Shown here: one piece after another, positions 33,728 to 42,613 of the stretch
Position numbering within the stretch: the first letter of the stretch is position 1
Layout: the number at the start of each line of letters is the position of its first letter
Assembly: GCA_965212205.1 (NCBI GenBank)
Contig: CBDBUX010000001.1
Coordinates: forward strand, 124,001 to 188,000
Reading direction: 5' to 3'
Length of the DNA: 64,000 nt
From: JAHEJJ01 sp965212205
GTDB taxonomy: Bacteria > Bacteroidota > Bacteroidia > Flavobacteriales > Flavobacteriaceae
Translations under genes and position numbers: made by a program
Notes under the pieces: generated by a model
Database searches by the model: none
What the model was told of the DNA's origin: nothing
The model's input: the letters and a program-made list of their open reading frames with translations, nothing else

Positions 33728-34634
33728 TTTTAATTTTGCTAAGATACATATTTGCCTTAGTAGCATTTCCTAAAGCCTTGTAAACGTCGGCCAATTCTTT
33801 GTAAATTTCATCAGCAAGTGCCGTGTCTTCGAGCAGGAAATCGAGTGAGGTTTCCAGTACTTTCACGGCCTCCTTTTTATTATTGTTCAAGGCCAGGGCT
33901 CTGCCCATCATCAAATAAAAATACGGCTGAGATGGAAACATTTCAAGTGCTTCGGCTGCAGCTGATTCAAGGCCCGAATAATCTTTCGCCGCTAATAAGG
34001 TTTCGAACCGATTTTTATAAGCCTCTAAAGGATCATCTTCCTCCACACTTTCTTCTTCGCGGAGGTTTTTGGCTAACTTTTTCGAAGCTAAATCAATCGA
34101 ATCCTTGATCTTGGCCGTGAGGTTGTTGGTAAAGCTGGAAATCCCCATAGTTTTAAGGATTTTTAGGGCTTCCTTATAATTTCTTCGCTTGTAGTAGATC
34201 AAAGCAAGGTTCTGCTTTAAGATCTCATTCTGAAAAGGAATTCTGGTACTCAGATCGGTAAACGTTCGTCCTTGTTGTTGCAGTGCCTCTGCTAAGGTGC
34301 TGGCGTACCAATAATTTTCAGGCTGACTCTTTAGTGCATCGATGCTGTATTCCAGGGCAGAGACCCAGTCTCTTTGGCTAAGATAAACTTTGGCCAATTC
34401 ATGATCGATGGTGCTGATACCCGGTTCTATTTGTTTACATTCGAGAAGCAAGTTCGCTGCCCTGTCGTAATTCTCGATCCCTTTTTGCTTAAGTGCCTCA
34501 AAAAAGCGTTCTTGAAATTCATCGGTGTATTCCTCCAGGTATAGCTCAGCACTTTCCTCTTCCTGGGGATATACCCTAGTTAAACTTAAACATACCAATG
34601 TCAGGAATACTATCTTGCCAACATTCATCTTCAT
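33717..34634 (-). CDS. Exported TPR-repeat protein
   Basis: A 305-residue protein with a signal peptide (about 5-24) and repeated helix pairs of TPR type (for example KQKGIENYDRAANLLLECKQIEP, LAKVYLSQRDWVSALEYSIDALKSQPEN and YKELADVYKALGNATKANMYLSKI). It probably acts as a periplasmic scaffold for the neighbouring DUF4292 lipoprotein or EnvC. The order flippase-dut-TPR-DUF4292-envC appears to be one operon, with tiny gaps or overlaps. Confidence 0.78.
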   Translation of the reverse strand: MKMNVGKIVFLTLVCLSLTRVYPQEEESAELYLEEYTDEFQERFFEALKQKGIENYDRAANLLLECKQIEPGISTIDHELAKVYLSQRDWVSALEYSIDALKSQPENYWYASTLAEALQQQGRTFTDLSTRIPFQNEILKQNLALIYYKRRNYKEALKILKTMGISSFTNNLTAKIKDSIDLASKKLAKNLREEESVEEDDPLEAYKNRFETLLAAKDYSGLESAAAEALEMFPSQPYFYLMMGRALALNNNKKEAVKVLETSLDFLLEDTALADEIYKELADVYKALGNATKANMYLSKIKNGS

Positions 34635-34678
34635 TGTCCCTTCATCTATTTGATTACCATGTGCATTGAATCGGTGAA

Positions 34679-35122
34679 CTAACGTGTCCCTGTACTTCCG
34701 AATCCACCCGCACCTCTTGCGGTTTCACTGAGTTCCTCTGCCTCTGTCCAGCTAATCCTCTCGTGTTTTGCCACCACTAATTGGGCAATGCGTTCTCCAT
34801 CTTCCAGGGTAAAGGATTCCTTCGACAAATTCACAAGAATTACGCCAATCTCACCTCTATAGTCGGCATCTATCGTTCCGGGTGTATTTAGGACCGATAA
34901 ACCATGCTTTGCCGCCAAGCCACTTCGGGGTCTTACCTGAGCTTCATAACCTATCGGGAGCTCTATAAATAATCCTGTTTTAACCAATGACCTTTCTAAA
35001 GGTTGTAACGTTATCGGAGAACTTATATTGGCCCTCAGGTCCATTCCGGCAGAGGAAGCGGTTTTGTATTCAGGTAGTTTGTGGTTTGATCTGTTGATGA
35101 TCTTGACATCTATACTCGACAT
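34679..35122 (-). CDS. dut: Deoxyuridine 5'-triphosphate nucleotidohydrolase
   Basis: A 147-residue dUTPase that splits dUTP to dUMP and pyrophosphate. All five motifs are seen: AGMDLRANI, RPRSGLAAKHG, TIDADYRGEIGVIL, GERIAQLVV and RGAGGFGSTG. Functional as a trimer in the family. The start is one base after the stop of the flippase gene. Confidence 0.95.
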   Translation of the reverse strand: MSSIDVKIINRSNHKLPEYKTASSAGMDLRANISSPITLQPLERSLVKTGLFIELPIGYEAQVRPRSGLAAKHGLSVLNTPGTIDADYRGEIGVILVNLSKESFTLEDGERIAQLVVAKHERISWTEAEELSETARGAGGFGSTGTR

Positions 35123-35123
35123 A

Positions 35124-36605
35124 TCAATTTGATTTGCGTGTAAAATTAAGGATAATCCTCCTCAAAATTTCTCTCTCCATCCTATAAACCAAAGTTAAAA
35201 ATACCAGGAGGAGTAACGAGCCAGCGATAAGATTCCGGTCGAAAACGTAAAAGGATAGCGCAGAAAAAAGAACGGAAACCGAGGAATAAAAAATGATCTT
35301 TCGCATGTTATATGGGATCCGGTAATATTTTCTGCCATAGAAAAAAGACAGGAGCATCATCGTGGAGTAAGCGGCCAAAGTGGCAAGGGCAGAGGCATAA
35401 TAACCAATTTTAGGAATGAGTAAATAATTGATCACAATGGTAATCAAAGCTCCAACTAATGAGAAATAAGCCCCATAACGGGTTCTATCGGTCACCTTAT
35501 ACCAGACCGAAAGATTATGATATATCCCTAAACAGAAACTGGCGAGCAATATTATCGGAACGATAGGAAGTGCTTCCCAGTAGGCTTTTTCAATAATCAA
35601 TTTTAATACATCTGCAAAAACAACCACTACCAAAAGAATCACACTGCCCAGAACCACAAAATAGTCTGTAATCAAGGCGTATGCTTTTTTGGGGTTTTCG
35701 GTAGAAGCATGACTAAAAAAGAAAGGTTCGATTCCCAGGCGAAATGCTGTTGCGAAAAAGGTCATAAAAAGCGCGAGCTTGTAGCAGGCCGAATATTTGC
35801 CAAGTTCGCTTTTGGCGATATTTTCGGGCAGGAGCTCGGCCAGCAATATCCGGTCGAAGACCTCATTAATGGTGTATGCGATCCCTGCTACCATTACAGG
35901 CAGACCATAGCCGAGCATTTGACGCCATATTCTGCGATCGAAAATATACCGCGCACGGAAATAGGTACCGCTCATAATGATGAGAGTAACGGCACTTGCT
36001 ATCAAATTGGATATCAATATATATGATATTTCAAAATCGGGAATATAGATTGCATTCAGCAGTCCATTTGGGTTGGTGTCGGCCAGTTTCGGAAGAAGAA
36101 GCAGGAAAAACAGATTCAACGAAAGGTTCAGGGCCACATTGAGAATTTTGATTATCGCATATTTAAGTGGCTTTTCAGCAGCTCTTAGCCATGCAAAAGG
36201 GATAATCATCAGAGCATCGAGTGCTAAAATAAGGATGACATACTGTACGAAACGATATTCAATATTAAGTGCCTCGGCCAATGGTTCCCGAAAAATGGAT
36301 GCGAACAAAACAAAAAATCCGGTACTTGCCAAAATGGAAATCAATGAAGTAGAGATCACTCGATCTTTGTCCGATTCCCGGTTAATAAACCTAAAAAAAG
36401 CGGTCTCCATCCCATAGGCCAGAAATACGTTAAAAATGGCAAACCATGTGAAAATCAAGGTGACTTCGCCATAAGAGCCCGGTGGCATTACACGGGTATA
36501 AAGCGGTACCAGGATAAAAGAAAGCATACGGGGCAAGACGGTAGCCAGGCCGTAAATAAATGTATGTTTAAAGAGTTTTTTGAATAAGCTCAACCGGTTG
36601 CACAT
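35124..36605 (-). CDS. Lipopolysaccharide/polysaccharide flippase-like membrane protein (MVF/Wzx type)
   Basis: A 493-residue protein with about 12-14 membrane segments and the N-terminal FIYGLATVLPRMLSFILVPLYTRV stretch typical of Wzx/MVF-type flippases, which move lipid-linked sugars across the inner membrane. It heads the dut-TPR-DUF4292-envC operon, away from the polysaccharide locus at the end of the window. The start could be ATG 36605 or TTG 36593, the latter giving the more usual LSLFKKLFKHTF start. Confidence 0.85.
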   Translation of the reverse strand: MCNRLSLFKKLFKHTFIYGLATVLPRMLSFILVPLYTRVMPPGSYGEVTLIFTWFAIFNVFLAYGMETAFFRFINRESDKDRVISTSLISILASTGFFVLFASIFREPLAEALNIEYRFVQYVILILALDALMIIPFAWLRAAEKPLKYAIIKILNVALNLSLNLFFLLLLPKLADTNPNGLLNAIYIPDFEISYILISNLIASAVTLIIMSGTYFRARYIFDRRIWRQMLGYGLPVMVAGIAYTINEVFDRILLAELLPENIAKSELGKYSACYKLALFMTFFATAFRLGIEPFFFSHASTENPKKAYALITDYFVVLGSVILLVVVVFADVLKLIIEKAYWEALPIVPIILLASFCLGIYHNLSVWYKVTDRTRYGAYFSLVGALITIVINYLLIPKIGYYASALATLAAYSTMMLLSFFYGRKYYRIPYNMRKIIFYSSVSVLFSALSFYVFDRNLIAGSLLLLVFLTLVYRMEREILRRIILNFTRKSN

Positions 36606-36733
36606 TAGGTAGGGCCTAAAAGTAGCTATTTATGGCCTCTGAACAAAGTTAGTTAAACCGCAGATATCATGTTATACCTCATTAATTTGAGAGTCTAAAT
36701 ATTCGCAGAACATTATATTGTTTGTCGAGACTA

Positions 36734-36760
36734 TAAAAAAAGCCTCCGGTGGAGGCTTTT
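36734..36760 (-). terminator. Rho-independent terminator of the atp operon
   Basis: A 9-bp stem, AAAGCCTCC/GGAGGCTTT (36739-36747 with 36751-36759, loop GGT), followed on the minus strand by a run of seven T. It lies about 30 bases after the atpG stop. Confidence 0.8.
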
Positions 36761-36788
36761 AATATTTTAAAAACAGAATTTCGTTTTT

Positions 36789-37649
36789 TTAATTATTAAG
36801 GGCTTCAGCACCACCAACAATTTCGAGAATTTCATTAGTAATCGCCGCCTGACGTGCCTTGTTGTATGTAAGGGTGAGTTCGTCTATAAGCTCAGATGCG
36901 TTATCTGTGGCTTTGTGCATGGCGGTCATCCGTGCTCCATGTTCACTCGCATAGGAATCTCGAACCGCCTTATAGAGCTGTGTTTTTAGTGATTTGGGAA
37001 TCAGGTGTACAACGATCTCTTCAGATGAAGGTTCAAAAATGTAATCAGCCGATGACTCTTTCTCTTCTGCTGATGGTAGAATAGGAAGGAATTGTTCCTT
37101 CATTATGATTTGTGTAGCAGCATTTTTAAACCTGTTGTAGACCAGAAGGATCTTATCATATTCTCCTTCTGAAAAATAGTTCATGAGGTTATCCGCAATC
37201 TGCGCAACGTTCTGAAAGTTAAGATCATCAAATACCGGGCTATGGTCTTCGACAATCGAAAATTTCTTTTCAAGCAAATCATGCGCCTTTTTACCAATCG
37301 TGATCAAATCGACCTGTTGCCCCGGATATTCGTCTTCGATCATCGCGCTGCACTCCTTTATAATGTTCGAGTTAAATGCACCACATAGTCCCCGGTTGGA
37401 AGTGATCGCTACGATCAGAACCTTGTTAACGGATCGTTGATCAGCATAATCACTTATGCCATCCGACTCGAGATTAGAGCTGAGGCCCTGGAGTAATTCT
37501 GTGAGCTTATTTGCATACGGACGCATTGCTGTAATAGCATCCTGAGCTTTTTTAAGCTTCGCAGCAGATACCATTTTCATGGCACTGGTGATCTTCATGG
37601 TTGATGAAACCGATGAAATCCTGTTTCTAATTTCTTTTAAATTAGCCAT
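36789..37649 (-). CDS. atpG: ATP synthase F1 gamma subunit
   Basis: The 286-residue central rotor shaft of F1. The N-terminal coiled coil (MANLKEIRNRISSVSSTMKITSAMKMVSAAKLKKAQ) and the C-terminal helix (ARMTAMHKATDNASELIDELTLTYNKARQAAITNEILEIVGGA) are classic. It is the last gene of the operon; the usual atpD and atpC do not follow. Confidence 0.97.
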   Translation of the reverse strand: MANLKEIRNRISSVSSTMKITSAMKMVSAAKLKKAQDAITAMRPYANKLTELLQGLSSNLESDGISDYADQRSVNKVLIVAITSNRGLCGAFNSNIIKECSAMIEDEYPGQQVDLITIGKKAHDLLEKKFSIVEDHSPVFDDLNFQNVAQIADNLMNYFSEGEYDKILLVYNRFKNAATQIIMKEQFLPILPSAEEKESSADYIFEPSSEEIVVHLIPKSLKTQLYKAVRDSYASEHGARMTAMHKATDNASELIDELTLTYNKARQAAITNEILEIVGGAEALNN

Positions 37650-37675
37650 GTACTGCTGAGCTGATTAGCGTTCTG

Positions 37676-39256
37676 TTAATCTTTGTACTTATCGGCCAGG
37701 TCCTTGCAGACCTGCGTCAAAGTATCGGTGACCTTATCAGTGAGTTTCCCTTGCTTTAGGGCATCCATAACATCGCGGTGTTTTACCTTAAGAAACTCAA
37801 GAAAATCTCTTTCAAATTCCTTTACCTTATCCACTGGAACATTTTTTAACAGGTTCTTAGATCCTGCAAAGATGATCGCCACCTGTTCCTCTACGGTAAA
37901 GGGATCGGCCTGAGCCTGTTTAAGTATTTCCACATTCCGTCTACCTTTCTCGATCACATTAAGCGTTGCAGCATCAAGGTCTGAACCGAATTTGGCAAAT
38001 GCTTCCAATTCGCGGAATTGTGCTTGATCGAGTTTTAAAGTACCGGCTACCTTTTTCATCGATTTGATCTGGGCCGAACCTCCCACACGACTTACGGATA
38101 TACCTACGTTGATCGCTGGTCTGACACCCTGGTTGAATAAATCCTGTTCCAGGAAAATCTGACCATCAGTAATCGAGATCACATTGGTAGGGATATAGGC
38201 AGAAACGTCACCAGCCTGAGTCTCGATTATGGGCAGGGCTGTTAACGATCCTCCACCTTTTACTTTTGACTTGAGGAAATCGGGTAAGTCGTTCATCTTT
38301 TCAGCTACACTATCATCATCAATAACCTTGGCAGCACGCTCCAAAAGACGACTATGAAGGTAGAAAACGTCTCCGGGATAAGCCTCACGCCCGGGTGGTC
38401 GTCTCAGCAAGAGAGAAACCTCCCTGTAAGCCACAGCCTGTTTTGAAAGATCATCGTAAATGATCAGTGCCGGACGGCCGGTATCTCTAAAGTACTCGCC
38501 TATGGCAGCCCCGGCAAAGGGGGCGTAAACCTGCATTGGTGCTGGGTCCGAAGCGTTTGCTGCGATAATTGTAGTATACGCAAGTGCTCCTTTATCTTCG
38601 AGTGTTTTGGCAATCCCTGCCACTGTAGACGCCTTTTGTCCGATGGCCACATAGATGCAATATACCGGTTCACCCGCGTCATAAAATTCTTTTTGATTTA
38701 TAATGGTATCGATACAAACAGTAGTTTTACCGGTCTGGCGATCTCCAATCACTAATTCTCGCTGACCTCTGCCTATTGGGATCATGGCATCTACTGCTTT
38801 GATACCGGTTTGTAGTGGTTCACTTACCGGCTGACGATAGATCACACCCGGAGCCTTTCGTTCAAGGGGCATGTCGTGAAGCTCACCGTTCACAGGTCCT
38901 TTTCCGTCTATTGGGGTGCCCAGGGTATTCAAAACCCGGCCTACAACTCCTTCGCCTACCTTAATAGAAGCGATCCTTTGGGTTCGTTTTACCGTGTCAC
39001 CCTCTTTGATCTCTTTTGAGGGAGCCAATAATACCACACCAACATTATCTTCTTCCAGGTTAAGTACAATACCCTCAAGACCTCCTTCAAATTCAAGAAG
39101 CTCTCCATATTGTGCATTTGAAAGCCCGTAAACACGTGCAATACCATCACCTACCTGAAGTACGGTGCCTATTTCATCTAAGGATGCTGTCGCATCATAT
39201 CCTGATAGTTGTTCTTTTAAGATTGCTGAAACCTCAGCGGCTTTAACTCCTGCCAT
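37676..39256 (-). CDS. atpA: ATP synthase F1 alpha subunit
   Basis: The 526-residue non-catalytic nucleotide-binding subunit of F1. The Walker A motif is GDRQTGKT (171-178) and LIIYDDLSKQAVAYREVSLLLRRPPGREAYPGDVFYLHSRLLERAA is the family core. ISVSRVGGSAQ holds the arginine that reaches into the beta-subunit site. Confidence 0.98.
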   Translation of the reverse strand: MAGVKAAEVSAILKEQLSGYDATASLDEIGTVLQVGDGIARVYGLSNAQYGELLEFEGGLEGIVLNLEEDNVGVVLLAPSKEIKEGDTVKRTQRIASIKVGEGVVGRVLNTLGTPIDGKGPVNGELHDMPLERKAPGVIYRQPVSEPLQTGIKAVDAMIPIGRGQRELVIGDRQTGKTTVCIDTIINQKEFYDAGEPVYCIYVAIGQKASTVAGIAKTLEDKGALAYTTIIAANASDPAPMQVYAPFAGAAIGEYFRDTGRPALIIYDDLSKQAVAYREVSLLLRRPPGREAYPGDVFYLHSRLLERAAKVIDDDSVAEKMNDLPDFLKSKVKGGGSLTALPIIETQAGDVSAYIPTNVISITDGQIFLEQDLFNQGVRPAINVGISVSRVGGSAQIKSMKKVAGTLKLDQAQFRELEAFAKFGSDLDAATLNVIEKGRRNVEILKQAQADPFTVEEQVAIIFAGSKNLLKNVPVDKVKEFERDFLEFLKVKHRDVMDALKQGKLTDKVTDTLTQVCKDLADKYKD

Positions 39257-39289
39257 AATCTAATGTATCTCGCTGCCCTTTCGGGTATG

Positions 39290-39826
39290 TTAGCTATTTG
39301 TAAATTCTCTTTTCAAATTGTTCAACTGATTGGCGATACTCGCATTGAATTGCATGTCTCCGATTCGAAGAATGAATCCGCCAATTATATTTTCATCAAT
39401 AGTATTTTCCAGTGCTACTTTGTTTCCTGTTAAGCCTTCCACACGTTTCAGGAGTTGCTTTTCCAGATCGGAGGTCAAGGGAACTGCCGTAGTGATCTGC
39501 GCTATTTTTTCACCTTTTAACAGGTCGTTTAAATAGATGTACTTCCTGGCTACCTCCCCGAGGTAGGGGATCCGCTTGTTATCTACCAGCAGAATCAAGA
39601 GGTTTTGTGTGATCTTATCAGCCTGCTGGAAAACTTTTAGAAGTACATTCTTCTTCTGATCGCCGGTGAGAACCGGACTAGACAACACGTCTTGTAGTTC
39701 GGCACTTCCCTCCAGTGTATCCAGGATCGTACGCATGTCGCCTTCCACAACTTTGGAGGCATTAGTCTCCAATGCGTGTTCCAGGGTCGCTTTTGCGTAT
39801 CGTATCGCTGCTCTTGATTCGTTCAT
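39290..39826 (-). CDS. atpH: ATP synthase F1 delta subunit
   Basis: A 178-residue subunit that links F1 to the peripheral stalk (OSCP). N-terminal RYAKATLEHALE helix and the C-terminal NKVALENTIDENIIGGFILRIGDMQFNASIANQLNNLKR match the family. It lies 7 bases after the atpF stop. Confidence 0.95.
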   Translation of the reverse strand: MNESRAAIRYAKATLEHALETNASKVVEGDMRTILDTLEGSAELQDVLSSPVLTGDQKKNVLLKVFQQADKITQNLLILLVDNKRIPYLGEVARKYIYLNDLLKGEKIAQITTAVPLTSDLEKQLLKRVEGLTGNKVALENTIDENIIGGFILRIGDMQFNASIANQLNNLKREFTNS

Positions 39827-39833
39827 TGATCCC

Positions 39834-40334
39834 TTAATCTAATTTGATATCATTCAACATATTATCGACCATCTTGAGTTGTTTTTCTTTGTTGGCCAAT
39901 TGTTCTTTGATGATCTTTTCTGCGATTTCCACAGATAGCTCCGCTACTTGATTTTTTATGTCGCTTACCGCAGCTTTCTTTTCACTCTCAATAGTTGCCT
40001 GAGCCTGCTTGATTAATTTGTCGCCCTCCAGCTGAGCTTGCTCCTTGGCGTCGGTAACAATTTTCTCTTTGATCTCGCGCGCCTCCTTCATCATCAACTC
40101 CCGCTCTGCCCTGGCTTCTTTTAAAAGCTTTTCGCTGTCTGCGGTGACATTCTGCATTTCTTTTTTGGCATCTTCTGCCGCAGCCAGGGCATTCTTAATT
40201 CCCTCTTCACGATCATTAACCGCATTGAGAATCGGCTTCCAGGCATAACGCCAGAGCAAAAACACCAGTGCGATGAAAAGTAAAGTCTGCCAGAAAAATA
40301 GCCCTATCGAGAAATCTTCTATAAGTTTTTCCAT
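39834..40334 (-). CDS. atpF: ATP synthase F0 b subunit
   Basis: The 166-residue peripheral stalk. It has one N-terminal membrane helix (about 8-30, FFWQTLLFIALVFLLWRYAW) followed by a long charged coiled coil (KNALAAAEDAKKEMQ onward). It is separated from atpE by 81 bases that hold a strong hairpin (40373-40405). Confidence 0.95.
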   Translation of the reverse strand: MEKLIEDFSIGLFFWQTLLFIALVFLLWRYAWKPILNAVNDREEGIKNALAAAEDAKKEMQNVTADSEKLLKEARAERELMMKEAREIKEKIVTDAKEQAQLEGDKLIKQAQATIESEKKAAVSDIKNQVAELSVEIAEKIIKEQLANKEKQLKMVDNMLNDIKLD

Positions 40335-40372
40335 AATGTTTTTTAATCTTAACTATTAACCATAAACATTTA

Positions 40373-40405
40373 CAAACAGCCGTAACCAACCGTTACGGCT
40401 GTTTG
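40373..40405 (-). promoter_or_regulatory. 14-bp perfect hairpin between atpE and atpF
   Basis: CAAACAGCCGTAAC (40373-40386) is fully complementary to 40392-40405, with a 5-base loop. It starts 11 bases after the atpE stop. No T run follows on the minus strand, so it is not a full terminator. It could protect the 3' end of an atpBE transcript, or slow readthrough, so that the c subunit is made in excess. Confidence 0.65.
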
Positions 40406-40415
40406 AATAATGATC

Positions 40416-40616
40416 TTAGCTTTCTGTAGTTGCAAACAACGCAGCAAAACCGATACCTTCAATCAGGGCCGCAACGATCAACATCGCAGTCTGAATCTTT
40501 CCATAGGCTTCAGGTTGTCTTGCAATGGCTTCCATAGCCTGGCCACCGATTCTTCCGATACCCACACCAACACCGATTACAATCAGTCCTGCACCTACAA
40601 TTCTTGGAATTGTCAT
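40416..40616 (-). CDS. atpE: ATP synthase F0 c subunit
   Basis: The 66-residue proteolipid that forms the rotor ring. It has two hydrophobic helices joined by the polar loop ARQPE (32-36), and the ion-binding glutamate E53 in ALIEGIGFAAL. Q26 lies in helix 1, but the residues around E53 lack a full Na+ signature, so protons are the likely coupling ion. Confidence 0.96.
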   Translation of the reverse strand: MTIPRIVGAGLIVIGVGVGIGRIGGQAMEAIARQPEAYGKIQTAMLIVAALIEGIGFAALFATTES

Positions 40617-40646
40617 AGTTATATAATTATTAATTAAACATTCAAC

Positions 40647-41768
40647 TTAATGGGCCTCTGCGTGTTCGTGCTCTTCAGAGGCAAAACCGAAATATAACGC
40701 CGAGAGCATGGTAAAAATATAAGCCTGTAACACGGCTACCAGAATCTCAATTATTGAAATGGCAAATGCCAGTCCAAAGGATAGCGAACTTCCGATCCAA
40801 TTTTTAAAAATAAACATGAGACCGATCAGGCTCATGATCACAATATGACCTGCCTGCATGTTGGCATACAAACGGATCAATAGCGAGAAGGGCTTGATAA
40901 ACAGCCCCAGTACTTCTATAGGAACCAGGATAATATACAGAGGGATCTTGGCGATCCAGGGCATAGAATCCCCAAGTGGATCGAACAGATGCTTCCAGTA
41001 ATCGGATGTCCCGGTAAAATTTGTCAGTAAAAAAGTTAATATGGCCAAAGCGGTTGTGATGGCGATATTACCCGTCACATTCACCCCGAGAGGTGTCATC
41101 CCGAACATATTCAAAAACCAGATGAAAAAGAAAATCGTTAGCAAAAACGGCATGTATTTCTTATATCGCTTTTCACCGATTGTGGCAATGGCAATATCAT
41201 CGCGTATATAGAGAATGATAGGTTCGAAAAAACGGCCGGCACCCTTGGCAATACCATGATTTTTTGAATACGATTTCGCCAACCCCCTAAAAAGCAGGAA
41301 CATTAGAAACCCCGTGATCAAAATCATGACGACACTTTTGGTAATAGAGAAATCCAGGGGTTTTACATTGGTCGGGTGATGTGCTTCATCGTAATGGATG
41401 GTACCTTCACTATCGGTTTTATAGATCTTCCCGTGATAAACATTGTAATGATTCCCGCTTACTGAAGCTACAGATTCTCCATGGTGTAGTTTCGAGGAGG
41501 AAAAAATCACCAGGCCATTATCCCATAGGATAACGGGCAATGGAAAGCCTACATGATGAGTTATATTTTGATCGTCTGTATAAGAAAACAACGAAAAATC
41601 GTGTGAATCTTTTAAGTGATGATCAATGTATTCGCCGATCTCGGTTTTGAGATCTTTTTTCTCTGGTTCAGCGGAATTTTCGACCATGTTAGCAGTGGCC
41701 GTTTGGCCCAGGCTAAACATAATTATTGAAAGAAATATGCTTAAGAAAGAGATACGCACATCGTCCAT
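40647..41768 (-). CDS. atpB: ATP synthase F0 a subunit with extended N-terminus
   Basis: A 373-residue stator channel subunit. The essential arginine is R299 in FSLLIRLYANMQAGH. As in other Bacteroidota it carries an extra N-terminal part: a signal-like segment (8-26) and about 115 histidine-rich residues (HHLKDSHDF, KLHHGE, DEAHHP) that probably lie in the periplasm. The C-terminus is also His/Glu-rich (EEHEHAEAH). The role of these tails is unknown. Confidence 0.95.
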   Translation of the reverse strand: MDDVRISFLSIFLSIIMFSLGQTATANMVENSAEPEKKDLKTEIGEYIDHHLKDSHDFSLFSYTDDQNITHHVGFPLPVILWDNGLVIFSSSKLHHGESVASVSGNHYNVYHGKIYKTDSEGTIHYDEAHHPTNVKPLDFSITKSVVMILITGFLMFLLFRGLAKSYSKNHGIAKGAGRFFEPIILYIRDDIAIATIGEKRYKKYMPFLLTIFFFIWFLNMFGMTPLGVNVTGNIAITTALAILTFLLTNFTGTSDYWKHLFDPLGDSMPWIAKIPLYIILVPIEVLGLFIKPFSLLIRLYANMQAGHIVIMSLIGLMFIFKNWIGSSLSFGLAFAISIIEILVAVLQAYIFTMLSALYFGFASEEHEHAEAH

Positions 41769-41791
41769 GATACGGGCTTCAAAAATCGGTG

Positions 41792-41799
41792 CAAATGTA
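41792..41799 (-). promoter_or_regulatory. Putative -7 box before atpB
   Basis: On the minus strand TACATTTG matches TAnnTTTG, 23 bases before the atpB ATG. The 105-base gap before atpB is the largest in the operon, which fits an internal promoter. A -33 box at normal spacing is not seen. Confidence 0.35.
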
Positions 41800-41873
41800 A
41801 ACTATTCTGCCAAAAAGAAAAAAGCATTTAGCCTTTTATTTTCGAGCTTTTTTCAGCAATTGGGCATGGCTGC

Positions 41874-42260
41874 TTAGCGCTCTGTTCCAAGCAGCTTAAC
41901 CAAGGCGAAAGTCTCAACACCCAACGATGCGAAATAGGGTATAAAAAAGAGGAAGAATTCGACCCTTGTAAGATCTCCATCTTGTTTAAACAGAGGATCA
42001 AAAACAAGAAAATAAATCAGAAATTTAAATGCGCTGCCCACAAGGAAAACAAAGCCCAGATACTGGCTCTTGTCTTTAGCCAAACGCAGCAAAACCAAAA
42101 ATATAGCCAGAGCCATAAAGAAATTTACCAGGTAACAGAATACGATGGTCCGCAGGTCGATCGTAAATTCATTGGCGTATAAATATGCCCAATGCAAGCT
42201 TCCCAAAAGGGCCAGCACGAGAAACAAGCGGAGCGCGAAAATCAGGATTCTCTTATTCAA
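41874..42260 (-). CDS. DUF6168 membrane protein of the atp operon
   Basis: A 128-residue protein with four membrane segments (about 6-28, 36-60, 66-90 and 100-122). It sits where AtpI-type assembly proteins are found. Its start overlaps the atpZ stop by 4 bases (ATGA). It likely helps assemble or regulate F0; that is inference from position and hydrophobicity. Confidence 0.7.
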   Translation of the reverse strand: MNKRILIFALRLFLVLALLGSLHWAYLYANEFTIDLRTIVFCYLVNFFMALAIFLVLLRLAKDKSQYLGFVFLVGSAFKFLIYFLVFDPLFKQDGDLTRVEFFLFFIPYFASLGVETFALVKLLGTER

Positions 42261-42472
42261 GAGTTTAGTTTATTGGTTTGCTTAATGACCAGGTACATCG
42301 AAATGGCTACAGATAATAAGGTAAGCACTACGGTATAGGTTGTGCCAGATTCTGCATAATTCTCATCAAGCCACTGGCCTGCTCTGGCTCCCAAAAAAAT
42401 GACAACGCCCATTTGTATTGCAATTCCAGTAAGGTGCAACCAATAGTTGGGTTTTTTCTTTTTTTCTGTCAT
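42257..42472 (-). CDS. atpZ: AtpZ/AtpI-family protein
   Basis: A 71-residue protein with two membrane helices (GIAIQMGVVIFLGARAGQWLDE and TYTVVLTLLSVAISMYLVIKQ) and a lysine-rich N-terminus. The G-x-x-x-G pattern and conserved W-L-D are typical of AtpZ, linked with Mg2+/Ca2+ transport or c-ring assembly in other bacteria. First gene of the atp operon. Confidence 0.82.
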   Translation of the reverse strand: MTEKKKKPNYWLHLTGIAIQMGVVIFLGARAGQWLDENYAESGTTYTVVLTLLSVAISMYLVIKQTNKLNS

Positions 42473-42499
42473 TCAAATTCGGATGGATGGTACAAAACT

Positions 42500-42536
42500 A
42501 TCAAAAAATAAAAGTGCCACGATGATCGTGACACTT
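42500..42536 (-). terminator. Rho-independent terminator after the bactofilin gene
   Basis: An 11-bp stem with one mismatch (42512-42522 with 42526-42536, loop TGA) is followed on the minus strand by a T-rich stretch (TTTATTTTTTG). It separates sprE-bactofilin from the atp operon. Confidence 0.65.
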
Positions 42537-42613
42537 CAATTCAATTCGGGTAGTGTTCCCTTTATGTGTTTTTCAAGCCAAAGGAACCTGTATCGTTGAG
42601 TTCTTACATCTTT

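Noticed and set aside
36789..42472. Loss of atpD and atpC as a sign of a broken ATP synthase
   Set aside because: Bacteroidota commonly carry atpDC at another place, so their absence here is expected.
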